From NCBI GenBank assembly GCA_021780535.1, contig JAJXYN010000009.1, positions 310,001 to 374,000 on the forward strand: 64,000 nt of DNA. Reading direction: 5' to 3'. The DNA is from a bacterium (GTDB lineage Bacteria; Patescibacteria; ABY1; JAGPKW01). The position numbers and the translations under genes are program-made. The notes under the pieces are model-generated. The model ran no database searches. It worked only from the letters and a program-made list of their open reading frames with translations, and had not been told where the DNA came from. Positions 15,739 to 24,025 of the stretch are shown piece after piece. Positions within the stretch are counted from its first letter, which is position 1, and the number at the start of each line of letters is the position of its first letter.

Positions 15739-17169
15739 TTAGTCTATTATGTAAATACGAGGCGGTCCTTTGTATTCAGTAATAAAGTATATACAAGCTA
15801 TTGTTAAAGCATCGACTAAATCATCATGTTTAGTGCTTCCAAAATCTAATATTTGATTTATTAATTCTTTATTACAACCCTTAGGAAATCTTATAATACC
15901 TTCTTTTATATGATTAGAAATCATATTCAATCTAGTTCTTTTATCCTTACCACCAAGACTATAAGATACAACACCATCTACACCATCCTTTTTCAATTGT
16001 TGTTCTATTGCTTGTTGATAGCCATTATTTTCTATAATTATTTTAGTTCTTCTTTCGTTATTTTCTTTAATATCTTTTAGTGTTTGTATTGTCTCAGGAA
16101 ACTTCATTTTCTTATTTATAATCTCAGGCATTACATAAATAATATTTTTATGACCATATTCTCCAACATCTTCTTGATAACATTTTATTGTAACTATTCC
16201 AGTATAATCAGCTGTATCTCTTTGAGATATAGCAGGATCTACTCCTGTTATATAAGTTAGGAATTGTCCGTCTCTATGAGTTATTTCATCATAATAATGT
16301 ATCCATTCAGGCTCTATAATTGCATCATCATCAGGAACTATTTTTAACATATACTCTCTTTCAAATATTCTGTCATTAAAAACTTTCCTTCTCTCAAATT
16401 CTATTGCATCAGTATTAGGATATTTTGATAACCAGTTTATAGTTCCATCATCTTCCATTAATTTTATTTCTTTATAAATGCCATCAATTTCATTAAGTTC
16501 TAATTTATCTTTCATTCTCATTAAAAGTGAATCTCTGTGGAGTAAATTACCAACAAAAATCATTCTAGTATTAATATCTCCAGTTGGAATAATTTCACCA
16601 GTAATCCAATCAAACATCTTATTTCTACTTTCCATAGTTCTAACAGATTCTGTATCTTCAATATCATCACAAATAATAATTTGAGGCCTATTACTTTTAT
16701 GTCTAATACCACGAATAGATTGTTCCATGGAAACTGCCATTATTTTTGCATCATATTCTGGAATTAAAATACATCTATTATTCCATTCTTTGTCTGAAAT
16801 TGAATAACTATAATCTTCTTTTAACAACCTATTTTCTTCAAGTTCACGACGAATATTTATTAAATGTTGTCGCGCTTGTTTTTCTGTTTTTCCAAGAACA
16901 AGAATAAATTTAATATTATTATTCAATATAGACCATATAGGGAATGAGGTAGTGATAATAGTTGATTTAGCAGAACCACGAAAAGCTACTATTACTAAAT
17001 TTCTTATACTATCATCCTTAATTAAACCAAATAATTCTTTATGAAAAGGTGCTGATTTTAACTTTAGATAATGTCTAAAATAAATTCCAAAAAATACCCT
17101 ATTATCAAGTTTAGAGGCATAAATTCTGGAAACTTTATTTTTAATTATATTGTCAAAATCAACACTCAT
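15739..17169 (-). CDS. Phage terminase large subunit (TerL)
   Basis: The 476-residue protein has an N-terminal ATPase with Walker A AFRGSAKSTIITT (about 58-70) and Walker B IIICDDIEDTE (about 164-174), where acidic DD-E carries out catalysis. A RNase H-like nuclease domain follows, with TGVDPAISQRDTADYTGI (about 307-324) and the C-terminal metal ligand in TKHDDLVDALT (about 451-461). This is full TerL length, so the packaging motor looks intact. It lies downstream of the small subunit (2 nt gap) and two methyltransferases on the minus strand. No portal, protease, capsid or tail gene follows, which is odd for a complete phage. Confidence 0.93.
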   Translation of the reverse strand: MSVDFDNIIKNKVSRIYASKLDNRVFFGIYFRHYLKLKSAPFHKELFGLIKDDSIRNLVIVAFRGSAKSTIITTSFPIWSILNNNIKFILVLGKTEKQARQHLINIRRELEENRLLKEDYSYSISDKEWNNRCILIPEYDAKIMAVSMEQSIRGIRHKSNRPQIIICDDIEDTESVRTMESRNKMFDWITGEIIPTGDINTRMIFVGNLLHRDSLLMRMKDKLELNEIDGIYKEIKLMEDDGTINWLSKYPNTDAIEFERRKVFNDRIFEREYMLKIVPDDDAIIEPEWIHYYDEITHRDGQFLTYITGVDPAISQRDTADYTGIVTIKCYQEDVGEYGHKNIIYVMPEIINKKMKFPETIQTLKDIKENNERRTKIIIENNGYQQAIEQQLKKDGVDGVVSYSLGGKDKRTRLNMISNHIKEGIIRFPKGCNKELINQILDFGSTKHDDLVDALTIACIYFITEYKGPPRIYIID

Positions 17170-17171
17170 TT

Positions 17172-17540
17172 TTATAAATTATTTAATGATTCTTTTAATT
17201 CTTCTTTTTCTTCATCAGATAGTTCAATTTCATTCTTAATCTTTCCTGATAACTGAACTTTAGTTCTGAATTTCTCATGTCTATTCTTTAACCAGAATAT
17301 TACAGCTGTAAGTTCATTATCTTTAATGTTTTGTATTAAAGTACTTTCTGCCATATCATTTATCAATTCAGAACCTCTTTGGATTGCATCATCAACTTTA
17401 GATTTCAATTCAAAATCTTTCTCTATCCAACGATAAAAAGTTTGTCTTGTTATTCCTATCTTCTTACAAGCAATTTCTATAATAGGAGCTTTCTCTAATT
17501 CTGAAATTAATCTATCTGTGATAGCCTTAGTTTTTTTCAT
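17172..17540 (-). CDS. Terminase small subunit-like HTH protein
   Basis: The 122-residue protein has an N-terminal helix-turn-helix, ACKKIGITRQTFYRWIEKD (about 24-42), as in phBC6A51-type and other small terminase subunits that recognise the packaging site. The C-terminal part is helical and acidic (IELSDEEKEELKESLNNL). It overlaps the upstream methyltransferase stop by 4 nt and ends 2 nt before TerL, the normal TerS-TerL order. HTH plus position support the call; sequence alone would leave a generic DNA-binding protein possible. Confidence 0.78.
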   Translation of the reverse strand: MKKTKAITDRLISELEKAPIIEIACKKIGITRQTFYRWIEKDFELKSKVDDAIQRGSELINDMAESTLIQNIKDNELTAVIFWLKNRHEKFRTKVQLSGKIKNEIELSDEEKEELKESLNNL

Positions 17541-18310
17541 AATTTTTCAGCTTTTAAATTAGTTAACTTTTCCCAACGTTTAATAATAACTTCACAATAA
17601 TGTGGGTCTTTTTCTATTGATATACACCTTCTTTTTGTATGCTCTGAGGCAATAATAGTAGAACCGCTGCCACCAAAACAATCATAAACAATGTCATTTA
17701 TCCTTGTGCTGTTTAAAATAATCTTCCTAAGTAATCCTATCGGTTTCATTGTTGGATGAAGACTACTACTATTTGGTTTTGGATAATATAAAACTGTTTT
17801 ATCTTTTGAACCTATAAATTCATGTTTTCCAAACCATCCATAAAGTATTAATTCATGCATGGGAAGCCAATCATTTCTTGTTATGGTGCTGTGATTCTTA
17901 ACCCAAATTAATAATTGAGCTGTTTTAATTTTTAACTCATCAAATGCTTGTTTTAAGGCAAACAACATTTTGTCTGAATTAAAAACATAAATTAAGTTTT
18001 TATCTTCTAATTTTGATAAAACTGGTTCAATATATTTCTTTGTAAATTCTACATATTCTTTATCTGTAGATATGTTATCGTTCTCAATAATTCTATCTAC
18101 TTTTACATCAGCAAATCCTTTCTTATTTTCTACATAAGAAATACCATATGGAGGATCTGTAATTATTGCTTTTATCTTATTTTCTCCAATGACTTTATTT
18201 ACAAAGTCATTATCTAAACTACTTCCACATCCTAGAATATGAGAACCTAATCTAAAGATTTCTCCATTTTTAATTAAGTTTTTTTGCTTTTTGTCCTGTA
18301 TATTTTTCAT
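17537..18310 (-). CDS. DNA methyltransferase (N4/N6, D12-type class beta)
   Basis: The 257-residue protein has the catalytic motif IV AIITDPPYGISY (about 49-60) and, near the C-terminus, the AdoMet-binding motif I YDCFGGSGSTIIASE (about 208-222), an order typical of beta-class amino-methyltransferases. No target recognition domain longer than the central region (about 90-190) is seen. The gene overlaps the ParB-methyltransferase fusion by 41 nt and the TerS-like gene by 4 nt, so it belongs to the packaging operon. Phages use such enzymes to evade host restriction; the modified site cannot be read from sequence. Confidence 0.88.
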   Translation of the reverse strand: MKNIQDKKQKNLIKNGEIFRLGSHILGCGSSLDNDFVNKVIGENKIKAIITDPPYGISYVENKKGFADVKVDRIIENDNISTDKEYVEFTKKYIEPVLSKLEDKNLIYVFNSDKMLFALKQAFDELKIKTAQLLIWVKNHSTITRNDWLPMHELILYGWFGKHEFIGSKDKTVLYYPKPNSSSLHPTMKPIGLLRKIILNSTRINDIVYDCFGGSGSTIIASEHTKRRCISIEKDPHYCEVIIKRWEKLTNLKAEKL

Positions 18311-19556
18311 ATCTTTTTATTATTAATTTTATAAATTTAGGTTGTTTTTCAACTAGAAAACACCTTCTTTTTAATTGAATAGCACTTAGTAAAGATGAGC
18401 CCGATCCTCCGAATAAATCCAATATTATGTCATTAACTTTTGTGCATCTTCTAAATGGTTTTTCATTTAAATCTAGTGGCTTGCTAGTTGGATGTTCATA
18501 ATCACTAGCTGGTAATCTTTTTGAAAGCCAAATATTAAATAGATCTAATATGTCATCAGTTAATCCATTTCCAGTTCCTATTTCTTTATTTAATATTTCA
18601 TTAAAATTTTTTATATCTTTATTTATAAATGGTCTACCTCTAGTTCCGTATACACAAGATTCCATAACCTTGTTAAAAGCACATGAGACAACGGGATTTG
18701 CATTGTTTTTAATCCATAAACAAACTCTTTTATTTTCAATTCCATTTTGTTTAAAAGTGTCTTGCATTAATCCTATATATTTTTCATCACACCAATAAAA
18801 AACGTGGCAATCTTTCTCGCAAACAGATAATCCATTTTTTATTGTTTTATCTATAAATTCAGAATATTCTTTATCACTTAAATTATCATCTATTTTGTCT
18901 CCATATTTTTTCTTTCCCCCTACGCCTTTTTCATAATCAAGATTAATATTATATGGGGGATCACAGTATAAAATTCCAACCTTATTTTCACCAAGAAGTT
19001 TTTTCACAATATTTATATCAGTAGAGTCTCCATATATGAGACGATTATTACCAAGCTCAAAAATGTCACCGTATTCTATATCCAATAACTCCATTTCTTC
19101 ATCTATATTTTCTAGTTCTTTTTCTTCATCAAAATTATCATCCTCTATTTCAAGAACATCGTCCCATATAGAGCTTAAATCTTTATCATCAAAACCAGAT
19201 TCAATAAGCAAATCCATATCTAAGTCTTTTAATAAATCCCAATCCCATGATCCTGTATTTCTATTAAGTCTTAAGCAAAGTTCTTTTTCCTTACTTAAAT
19301 CTTGGATATTCAAATACACAACAGGAATTGTTTTATATCCAAGACTTTTAGCAATACTCCATCTAAAATGACCACCTAGAATTATATTTTTTCTATCTTT
19401 ATACCCATTACAAATTACTGGATCTATAAGACCGAACTTTTTTATACTATCTGTTAAATCAGAAGTTTCTTTTTTCGACCATTTACGAGGGTTAACCTCA
19501 ATTGATTTTAAATCATTGACATTAACCTCAACGATTTTTATGTTTTCTTTATCCAT
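18270..19556 (-). CDS. ParB-like domain fused to DNA methyltransferase
   Basis: The 428-residue fusion has an N-terminal ParB/Srx nuclease-like domain (about 1-110), with VNPRKWSKKETSDL, LGGHFRWSIAKSLGYKTIPV (the GG-HR-A box). An acidic linker follows (about 130-155), then a beta-class methyltransferase with ILYCDPPYNINLDY (about 197-210) and LDLFGGSGSSLLSA (about 388-401). ParB-methylase fusions are common in phages and mobile elements. It is the first gene after the 19605-19669 hairpin and starts the minus-strand operon running to TerL. Confidence 0.88.
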   Translation of the reverse strand: MDKENIKIVEVNVNDLKSIEVNPRKWSKKETSDLTDSIKKFGLIDPVICNGYKDRKNIILGGHFRWSIAKSLGYKTIPVVYLNIQDLSKEKELCLRLNRNTGSWDWDLLKDLDMDLLIESGFDDKDLSSIWDDVLEIEDDNFDEEKELENIDEEMELLDIEYGDIFELGNNRLIYGDSTDINIVKKLLGENKVGILYCDPPYNINLDYEKGVGGKKKYGDKIDDNLSDKEYSEFIDKTIKNGLSVCEKDCHVFYWCDEKYIGLMQDTFKQNGIENKRVCLWIKNNANPVVSCAFNKVMESCVYGTRGRPFINKDIKNFNEILNKEIGTGNGLTDDILDLFNIWLSKRLPASDYEHPTSKPLDLNEKPFRRCTKVNDIILDLFGGSGSSLLSAIQLKRRCFLVEKQPKFIKLIIKRYEKYTGQKAKKLN

Positions 19557-19604
19557 ATTTTCGGATTAGATTAATTAGTTAAAATAGTGTTTTTAAAAAC
19601 AAAA

Positions 19605-19669
19605 ATGGACTATTTTGTAAGAACTACAAAAGAGGGTTACTCTTTCATAATTTTTACAAAATAGTCCAT
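19605..19669 (-). terminator. Long-stem terminator or attenuator before the methyltransferase-terminase operon
   Basis: A perfect 16-bp inverted repeat, ATGGACTATTTTGTAA (19605-19620) and its complement (19654-19669), encloses a second stem AAAGAG/CTCTTT. On the minus strand it is followed by TTTTTGTTTTT. A GAGGC-GCAAT-GCCTC hairpin sits upstream (19673-19687). It separates the 19762-21056 genes from the downstream operon, so it may terminate or attenuate read-through. Confidence 0.75.
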
Positions 19670-19761
19670 GTTGAGGCGCAATGCCTCTCTAGTGTTTTAA
19701 CACCTTCTATCAAACATTTCTGTTTGAAATATACAATTACTATTTAAGTAAAGTTTATATT

Positions 19762-20322
19762 TTATTTTGTTGTATCCTTATAATCAAAAACTATTCTCAT
19801 ATTCATCTTTTTGAAAACATCTTCATCTATAACTATTGGTAGCTTATCAGAAGACACAAACGTTCTTTTTTTGTTACTAGGCTTATCCATACTGCTAAAC
19901 ATAGCCTTGCCATCATTAAATATAACTAGCTCATCTTTTTTCATAAAGAATCTTCCTTGTTTACCGTTTTTCTTACTTTTACTAATACCTCTTATTAAGT
20001 CATTTGTATTAGAATGAGTAAAATTATGAGCCCCTATATCTGTTAAGCAAACACCTTCTACTTTATTAACTACCATTTTAATATCAAATCCGGGTTTATA
20101 CATCTGTTTAATATTATCAGCTTGTTCGCTAATAATACTAGAAGTTCTTTTTATTATTTCCTCATCACTAGAAGCATTATCTAAACCAAGTTTATCAATG
20201 GCGAATAAATCAAATATAAAATTCATTTGAATACCATCTACAAGATATTGTATCTTTAAAGAATCCATATTTGAATTTCTGTAATCTGTTATAGTTTTTG
20301 AGAAGGTAATGTTTTCATCCAT
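19762..20322 (-). CDS. Hypothetical protein of the phage-like block
   Basis: The 186-residue soluble protein has no signal or membrane segment. No family is recognised. Visible features are an N-terminal region rich in Ile/Lys, a basic loop SKSKKNGKQGRFFMKKDE (about 115-132) and a C-terminal segment with repeated V-x-I-x-D patterns that suggest beta structure. It lies 9 nt after the DUF2188 gene on the same strand and is the last gene before the 19605-19669 hairpin. Its role is unknown; context suggests an early phage-type function. Confidence 0.55.
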   Translation of the reverse strand: MDENITFSKTITDYRNSNMDSLKIQYLVDGIQMNFIFDLFAIDKLGLDNASSDEEIIKRTSSIISEQADNIKQMYKPGFDIKMVVNKVEGVCLTDIGAHNFTHSNTNDLIRGISKSKKNGKQGRFFMKKDELVIFNDGKAMFSSMDKPSNKKRTFVSSDKLPIVIDEDVFKKMNMRIVFDYKDTTK

Positions 20323-20331
20323 TTTGTTTTA

Positions 20332-20574
20332 TTAAAATTTAGTATCTATTATCTTAGACTCATTACCATAAGAATCAGAATCTCTGAATTTATTATTTCT
20401 ACCTTGTATTTTCAGTTCTGATTTTTGATGTATTGCTATAGACCTTGCTTTTTCTATTGCTTCTTTTTGAGTATTGAATAAAAATGTCATTTTGCTATTA
20501 TTTTCTCCCTTTACACCCCAATCTTTTTTGCTTTTATTGTTTTTTAGTTTTACAACATATTGATTTTTTCCCAT
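20332..20574 (-). CDS. DUF2188 protein
   Basis: The 80-residue protein follows the DUF2188 pattern: NQYVVKLKN then DWGVKGENNSKMTFLFNTQKEAIEKARSIA (key residues W-VKGE-NS-T-EA-ARSIA) then QGRNNKFRDSDSYGNE. The family is widespread, short and of unknown function, often found on plasmids and prophages. It follows a small zinc-ribbon gene directly (stop and start almost abut) and precedes the unknown 19762 gene by 9 nt. Confidence 0.85.
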   Translation of the reverse strand: MGKNQYVVKLKNNKSKKDWGVKGENNSKMTFLFNTQKEAIEKARSIAIHQKSELKIQGRNNKFRDSDSYGNESKIIDTKF

Positions 20575-20575
20575 T

Positions 20576-20728
20576 TTATTTTTTGTTAATATTTAGATTA
20601 TTATTTGAACTTAAGCCTTTATTGTCTGTATACCCACAATCTGGACAAGTTCCTTGTGGTTTTGGTTTTTCTTGGTTACAATTTGGACAAGGATTTACGT
20701 CCTTTTGATTTATTTCTTTATCAAACAT
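20576..20728 (-). CDS. Small zinc-ribbon protein (50 aa)
   Basis: A short minus-strand frame from ATG at 20728 to TAA at 20576 reads MFDKEINQKDVNPCPNCNQE and continues to CPDCGYTDNKG. It has a CxxC-x10-CxxC zinc ribbon over most of its length and an Asn/Lys tail. It sits exactly between the GIY-YIG gene (16 nt) and the DUF2188 gene (1 nt), in the same direction, which supports it as a real gene in spite of its size. Confidence 0.7.
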   Translation of the reverse strand: MFDKEINQKDVNPCPNCNQEKPKPQGTCPDCGYTDNKGLSSNNNLNINKK

Positions 20729-20744
20729 AAATTTAGATTAATGG

Positions 20745-21056
20745 TTAGTACTTATTTTGAATATTATATTTTGGCTTGAACTTGAAAATTTCACTCTTTT
20801 CTAAATCCTCAGCTTCTTTTATTGTTGAGCAGGTGCAATAATTAAAATGTGTAATTCCATACCACTCATTAGCTTGAATATGTTGTAAAAGCCTTCCTCT
20901 TACACCTTGCTCGCTTGTAGCTTTTCCTACATAGTCTACATTTATTGTACCCTGTTGATTTGCTTGTCCTAGGTAATAAATTCCTATAACATTTGAATTC
21001 CAATTAGAGATAGTATTCTTATCATAACTAAATGGTCCTTTGTAAAATTGAATCAT
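20745..21056 (-). CDS. GIY-YIG-like nuclease
   Basis: The 103-residue protein shows the GIY-YIG core: VIGIYYLGQA (about 23-32), then VDYVGKATSEQGVRGRLLQH (about 40-59) with the catalytic Arg region GVRGRLLQHI, and a downstream Glu (EAEDLEKSEI) followed by KPKYNIQNK, typical of the Glu-Asn end of the domain. It is the first gene of the minus-strand set facing the repressor promoter region. The domain alone cuts DNA or serves in homing and repair; the target here is unknown. Confidence 0.72.
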   Translation of the reverse strand: MIQFYKGPFSYDKNTISNWNSNVIGIYYLGQANQQGTINVDYVGKATSEQGVRGRLLQHIQANEWYGITHFNYCTCSTIKEAEDLEKSEIFKFKPKYNIQNKY

Positions 21057-21200
21057 ATTTCTAAAATTACTTAATTAATTTATAAATTCTGACCTTTGAA
21101 GGAGAGATTTTTAACGCTTATAGGTAGTATACAATAAAAAAATATTTTTGTAAACAAGTGAAAGTGTTTTTTAAAAATATTAACTTATTTAAATTAAAAC

Positions 21201-21214
21201 TTTACATATGTAAA
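21201..21214. promoter_or_regulatory. Palindromic operator overlapping the repressor promoter
   Basis: TTTACATATGTAAA is a perfect 14-bp palindrome. Its first half coincides with a -35-like TTTACA, and TATAAA at 21222-21227 would be the -10 for the gene at 21261. A related half-site TGTAAAC lies at 21150-21156 near the divergent promoter. This layout fits a phage-type repressor switch. Confidence 0.65.
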
Positions 21215-21260
21215 CTTTTAGTATAAAATACTAGTAGATAACAAAGAAATCACACAAAAT

Positions 21261-21908
21261 ATGACAAAAAATGAGGAATTTTTACTTAAGAAAATAAAGG
21301 ATAACAAATTAGACGGATTATCTCTTAGAGAAATATCTGATTTAATACCAAATAGTGCTGGAAATGCAGGAACAGCACAATATTATTTAGAAAAACTTCA
21401 AAAAAATGGTTATATAATTTGGAATAGAACAAGAAAGAAAATTGTTTTACTTGGTGAAGTTGTTAAACAAAACATAAAATCAAATGTTCTTAGGCTCCCT
21501 TTTTATGGATATGCTAATTGTGGAGAAGCTTTATCTTTTGCAGATAATACCATTGAAAGATTTATAGAAGTATCATCTCCAATTTTAAAAAACAAAACTC
21601 AAGATGATCTTTTTATAGTTCAAGCAGATGGAGATTCTATGAATTTGCAGGAAATTAATGGTAAAAAAATAGAAAGTGGTGACTTTATTATTATTGATAA
21701 AAGTGAAATCAATGATTTGAAAAATGGTGATTGTGTTCTATCAATAATAAATGGAATGGCTAATATAAAAATATATAATAAAAGTGTTAAAGATGATTAT
21801 ATAAAATTGGAACCAAATTCCTCAAACAAGAATCATTTTCCGATATTTATTCATGAAGATGGAAATTTCACTATAGCAGGAAAGATTTTAGAAATAATAA
21901 AAAAATAA
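21261..21908 (+). CDS. LexA/CI-type repressor with S24 peptidase domain
   Basis: The 215-residue protein has an N-terminal winged-HTH-like region (about 1-65: LSLREISDLIPNSAGNAGTA, LEKLQKNGYIIWNR) and a C-terminal S24 serine peptidase fold. The Ser nucleophile is in QADGDSMNLQ (about 126-135), the general-base Lys in MANIKIYNK (about 170), and a possible self-cleavage site is ANCGEA (about 85-90), where most relatives have Ala-Gly. It faces a divergent gene set across a palindromic operator, as expected for the lysogeny or SOS switch of the phage-like block. Confidence 0.85.
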   Translation: MTKNEEFLLKKIKDNKLDGLSLREISDLIPNSAGNAGTAQYYLEKLQKNGYIIWNRTRKKIVLLGEVVKQNIKSNVLRLPFYGYANCGEALSFADNTIERFIEVSSPILKNKTQDDLFIVQADGDSMNLQEINGKKIESGDFIIIDKSEINDLKNGDCVLSIINGMANIKIYNKSVKDDYIKLEPNSSNKNHFPIFIHEDGNFTIAGKILEIIKK

Positions 21909-21929
21909 AGGGTTAAAACCCTTTATTTT
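21903..21929 (+). terminator. Terminator after the repressor
   Basis: AATAAAGGGTT and AACCCTTTATT pair, followed by TTTTTG. The stem overlaps the stop codon of the repressor gene. Confidence 0.85.
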
Positions 21930-21957
21930 TGTTAGAGTTCATTATTAATTCATTAAA

Positions 21958-23139
21958 ATGTCTAAAAATCTAAAAGAAAAACAATATTATGAAGACCTAT
22001 ATGATTCTGAAACAATAGAAGATTGTAAGAGAATGTTTTGTAATTCTACTGATAGAAAGTTTTTAGACAAAGAAATTAATAAATATAAAGACAAGAAATC
22101 GGCATCAGAAATGTTAAATAAATGGGCTGATACAGTTGATAAAATAGGTCTATATTTCTTTAAAGGAGATAGATATAGAAAAAGAGAAGAAACAATAAGA
22201 GAATGGATGGCAAAAGATAGAAATAGAGACCAAAAACTGGAAAATACAAATTTGGAAAATATTAAATGTAAATATTGTAATACCCTAATGGATTTAATAG
22301 ATAAAGATTATTTTCCAAAGAATATTGAACCATTAGAAGAATCTATATTATTTATCTACAGTTGTCCTAAGTGTAAAAAATCTAGAGCAATATTTGAAAA
22401 TAATGAGGAATATATTCCAAAAAAAGTATTATGTCCTAAATGTAATAATGAACTAGATGTAAAAGGAAATGCAACCGAAGACAAGCTTATAACAACTTAT
22501 AAATGCAATAATTGTGATTATATAAATATTGATGAGATAGAAAGATTTAAACCAGAAAATAAAGAAATAGATTATGAACAATTTCTAAAAAATAAAAAAG
22601 AATATTGTTTAGATGATAAAGAAGGAATGGAATATGTTTCTCAATCTATAAGACTAGAAAGTCTCACAAAAGAATTCGAGAAAGATAAAGAAAAAGAAAA
22701 ACAGAAAGCAACATACGATAAAATAAAAGAACTTAATAAACCCAAAATATTTGACTTACAAGAACTTTTATCAAAAGGATTAGAAAAATATAAGTTTGTT
22801 AAATTAAATTTTAAAGAACCACAAATTGAGAAGTTTATCACTATAGAATTTACAATTTATGACTCAGAAAGCTCTAGAAGTGAATATGATGCTAAAAATA
22901 TATTACAAAAGCAAATAGAAGCAATATTAAAAGAAACTAATTGGATTTTGATGAGTGATGGAATTAGCTATAGATTAGGAATGTTGTCTGGAAGATTAAA
23001 AGCTTATGAAAGAGAAGAAGATTTAGTTGAATTAGTTAATAAAAGATTTAAAGATCTAAAACCTAAAGAAGAAAAAATAGACTCAAACAGAAAAGACTGG
23101 GTTGTGAAAGGTGCAAACGGAGAGGATATAACTTTATGA
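21958..23139 (+). CDS. Large protein with paired zinc ribbons, function unknown
   Basis: The 393-residue, very Lys/Glu-rich protein has two zinc-binding clusters: CKYCNTLMDL...YSCPKCKKS (about 101-140) and LCPKCNNELD...YKCNNCDY (about 161-190). A helical charged stretch follows (about 220-265), then a C-terminal domain (about 270-375, ending DGISYRLGMLSGRLKAYERE). No family is recognised. A 97-bp fragment encoding part of this C-terminal domain recurs at 30034-30130, so the gene family travels with these elements. Its stop overlaps the next start (ATGA). Confidence 0.65.
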   Translation: MSKNLKEKQYYEDLYDSETIEDCKRMFCNSTDRKFLDKEINKYKDKKSASEMLNKWADTVDKIGLYFFKGDRYRKREETIREWMAKDRNRDQKLENTNLENIKCKYCNTLMDLIDKDYFPKNIEPLEESILFIYSCPKCKKSRAIFENNEEYIPKKVLCPKCNNELDVKGNATEDKLITTYKCNNCDYINIDEIERFKPENKEIDYEQFLKNKKEYCLDDKEGMEYVSQSIRLESLTKEFEKDKEKEKQKATYDKIKELNKPKIFDLQELLSKGLEKYKFVKLNFKEPQIEKFITIEFTIYDSESSRSEYDAKNILQKQIEAILKETNWILMSDGISYRLGMLSGRLKAYEREEDLVELVNKRFKDLKPKEEKIDSNRKDWVVKGANGEDITL

Positions 23140-23420
23140 TAGAAGAAGATTATATAACAACGGTTGGAAAAATAATCCCGCCTAAAGGCAAAAATAGAAT
23201 GCCAATAAGATATTTAGTTTCATACCCCAAGGAATTTAATGAAAGATTATATGAGGAATCAATGGAGGCTATTTATAAAATAATTTTTTATTATGATAAA
23301 ACAAAAACTACCACCAATGAAAGTTGTGATTCCGCCCCAAGGAAAAAGAAGATTCTCAATAATAATGGAGGCATGCTTTCCAGAAAATCCAGGCCAAAGA
23401 GAACAAGAGGAATTATTTAA
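23136..23420 (+). CDS. Small phage-type protein, tandem paralogue 1 (3' end possibly frameshifted)
   Basis: The 94-residue frame is coupled to the preceding gene by ATGA. Residues 10-52 (GKIIPPKGKNRMPI...YPKEFNERLYEE...IYKII) align with the next gene (VVIPPQGKRRFSI...FPENPGQREQEE...VDKII), so the two are tandem paralogues. After residue 55 the frame enters the neighbour's coding sequence out of register and becomes basic and low-quality. A T6 run at about 23284-23289 lies exactly there: one extra T would give an immediate TGA, one fewer would fuse the two genes. The true product may be about 50 residues. Confidence 0.5.
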   Translation: MIEEDYITTVGKIIPPKGKNRMPIRYLVSYPKEFNERLYEESMEAIYKIIFYYDKTKTTTNESCDSAPRKKKILNNNGGMLSRKSRPKRTRGII

Positions 23421-23517
23421 AGCAGTTGATAAAATAATAATCTCTGAAATTATGAAGGATATGAATAAAAATGACCCATATTATAAAGAATATGAAAAAA
23501 TACTTAACATATTATAA
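23293..23517 (+). CDS. Small phage-type protein, tandem paralogue 2
   Basis: The 74-residue protein contains KVVIPPQGKRRFSIIMEACF and QREQEELFKAVDKIII, homologous to the first half of the preceding frame, and a charged tail ending YKEYEKILNIL. It overlaps the preceding frame by 128 nt. No family is recognised. The paired copies suggest a local duplication within the repressor-to-TIR gene run. Confidence 0.6.
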   Translation: MIKQKLPPMKVVIPPQGKRRFSIIMEACFPENPGQREQEELFKAVDKIIISEIMKDMNKNDPYYKEYEKILNIL

Positions 23518-23559
23518 GTTAAGTTGTAGGATAAAAATAAGATTTTTAAAAAAACCAAA

Positions 23560-24024
23560 ATGAATGACGAAAATAAAAGAAAACACTTAGAAATGATACA
23601 AAATATAGTTACTAGAATGGGAAATAATTTATTTTTCCTAAAAGGTTGGTCTATTACAATAATAGCAGCTATATATGCTATTCTTGCAAAAGATATAAGT
23701 TTAAAATACATGATTTTCGCAGCAATTCTTCTTATAATACTATGGATTCTTGACGGTTATTTCTTACATCAAGAAAGATGTTTTAGAGATTTATATGATG
23801 CTGTAAGAATTAAAAAAGAAGAAGATATAGACTATTCTATGAATATAAAAGAATATATAAAAGGAAAAAATACTTGGTTAAAATCAATGTTTTCAAAAAC
23901 ATTAAATATATTTTATGGATCAATGTTATTTTTAATAATTATTATGATTGTGTTATCAAATATTAAAATAAATATATCTATTACTTGGAACAATCAAAAC
24001 AATAATCAAATAATACAAAAATAG
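23560..24024 (+). CDS. Multi-pass membrane protein paired with the TIR gene
   Basis: The 154-residue protein has a helical N-terminus (KRKHLEMIQNIVTRMGNNLF), two adjacent membrane segments (about 27-44 and 49-68), a charged middle region and a third segment (about 121-141). Similar small proteins with this N-terminal RKHLE-x-I-Q-x-VI-RM pattern are often found beside TIR-like genes. The TIR gene starts 2 nt after its stop, so the two are almost certainly co-translated. By analogy with immune pairs it could be the membrane-acting effector; that is an inference. Confidence 0.65.
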   Translation: MNDENKRKHLEMIQNIVTRMGNNLFFLKGWSITIIAAIYAILAKDISLKYMIFAAILLIILWILDGYFLHQERCFRDLYDAVRIKKEEDIDYSMNIKEYIKGKNTWLKSMFSKTLNIFYGSMLFLIIIMIVLSNIKINISITWNNQNNNQIIQK

Positions 24025-24025
24025 A

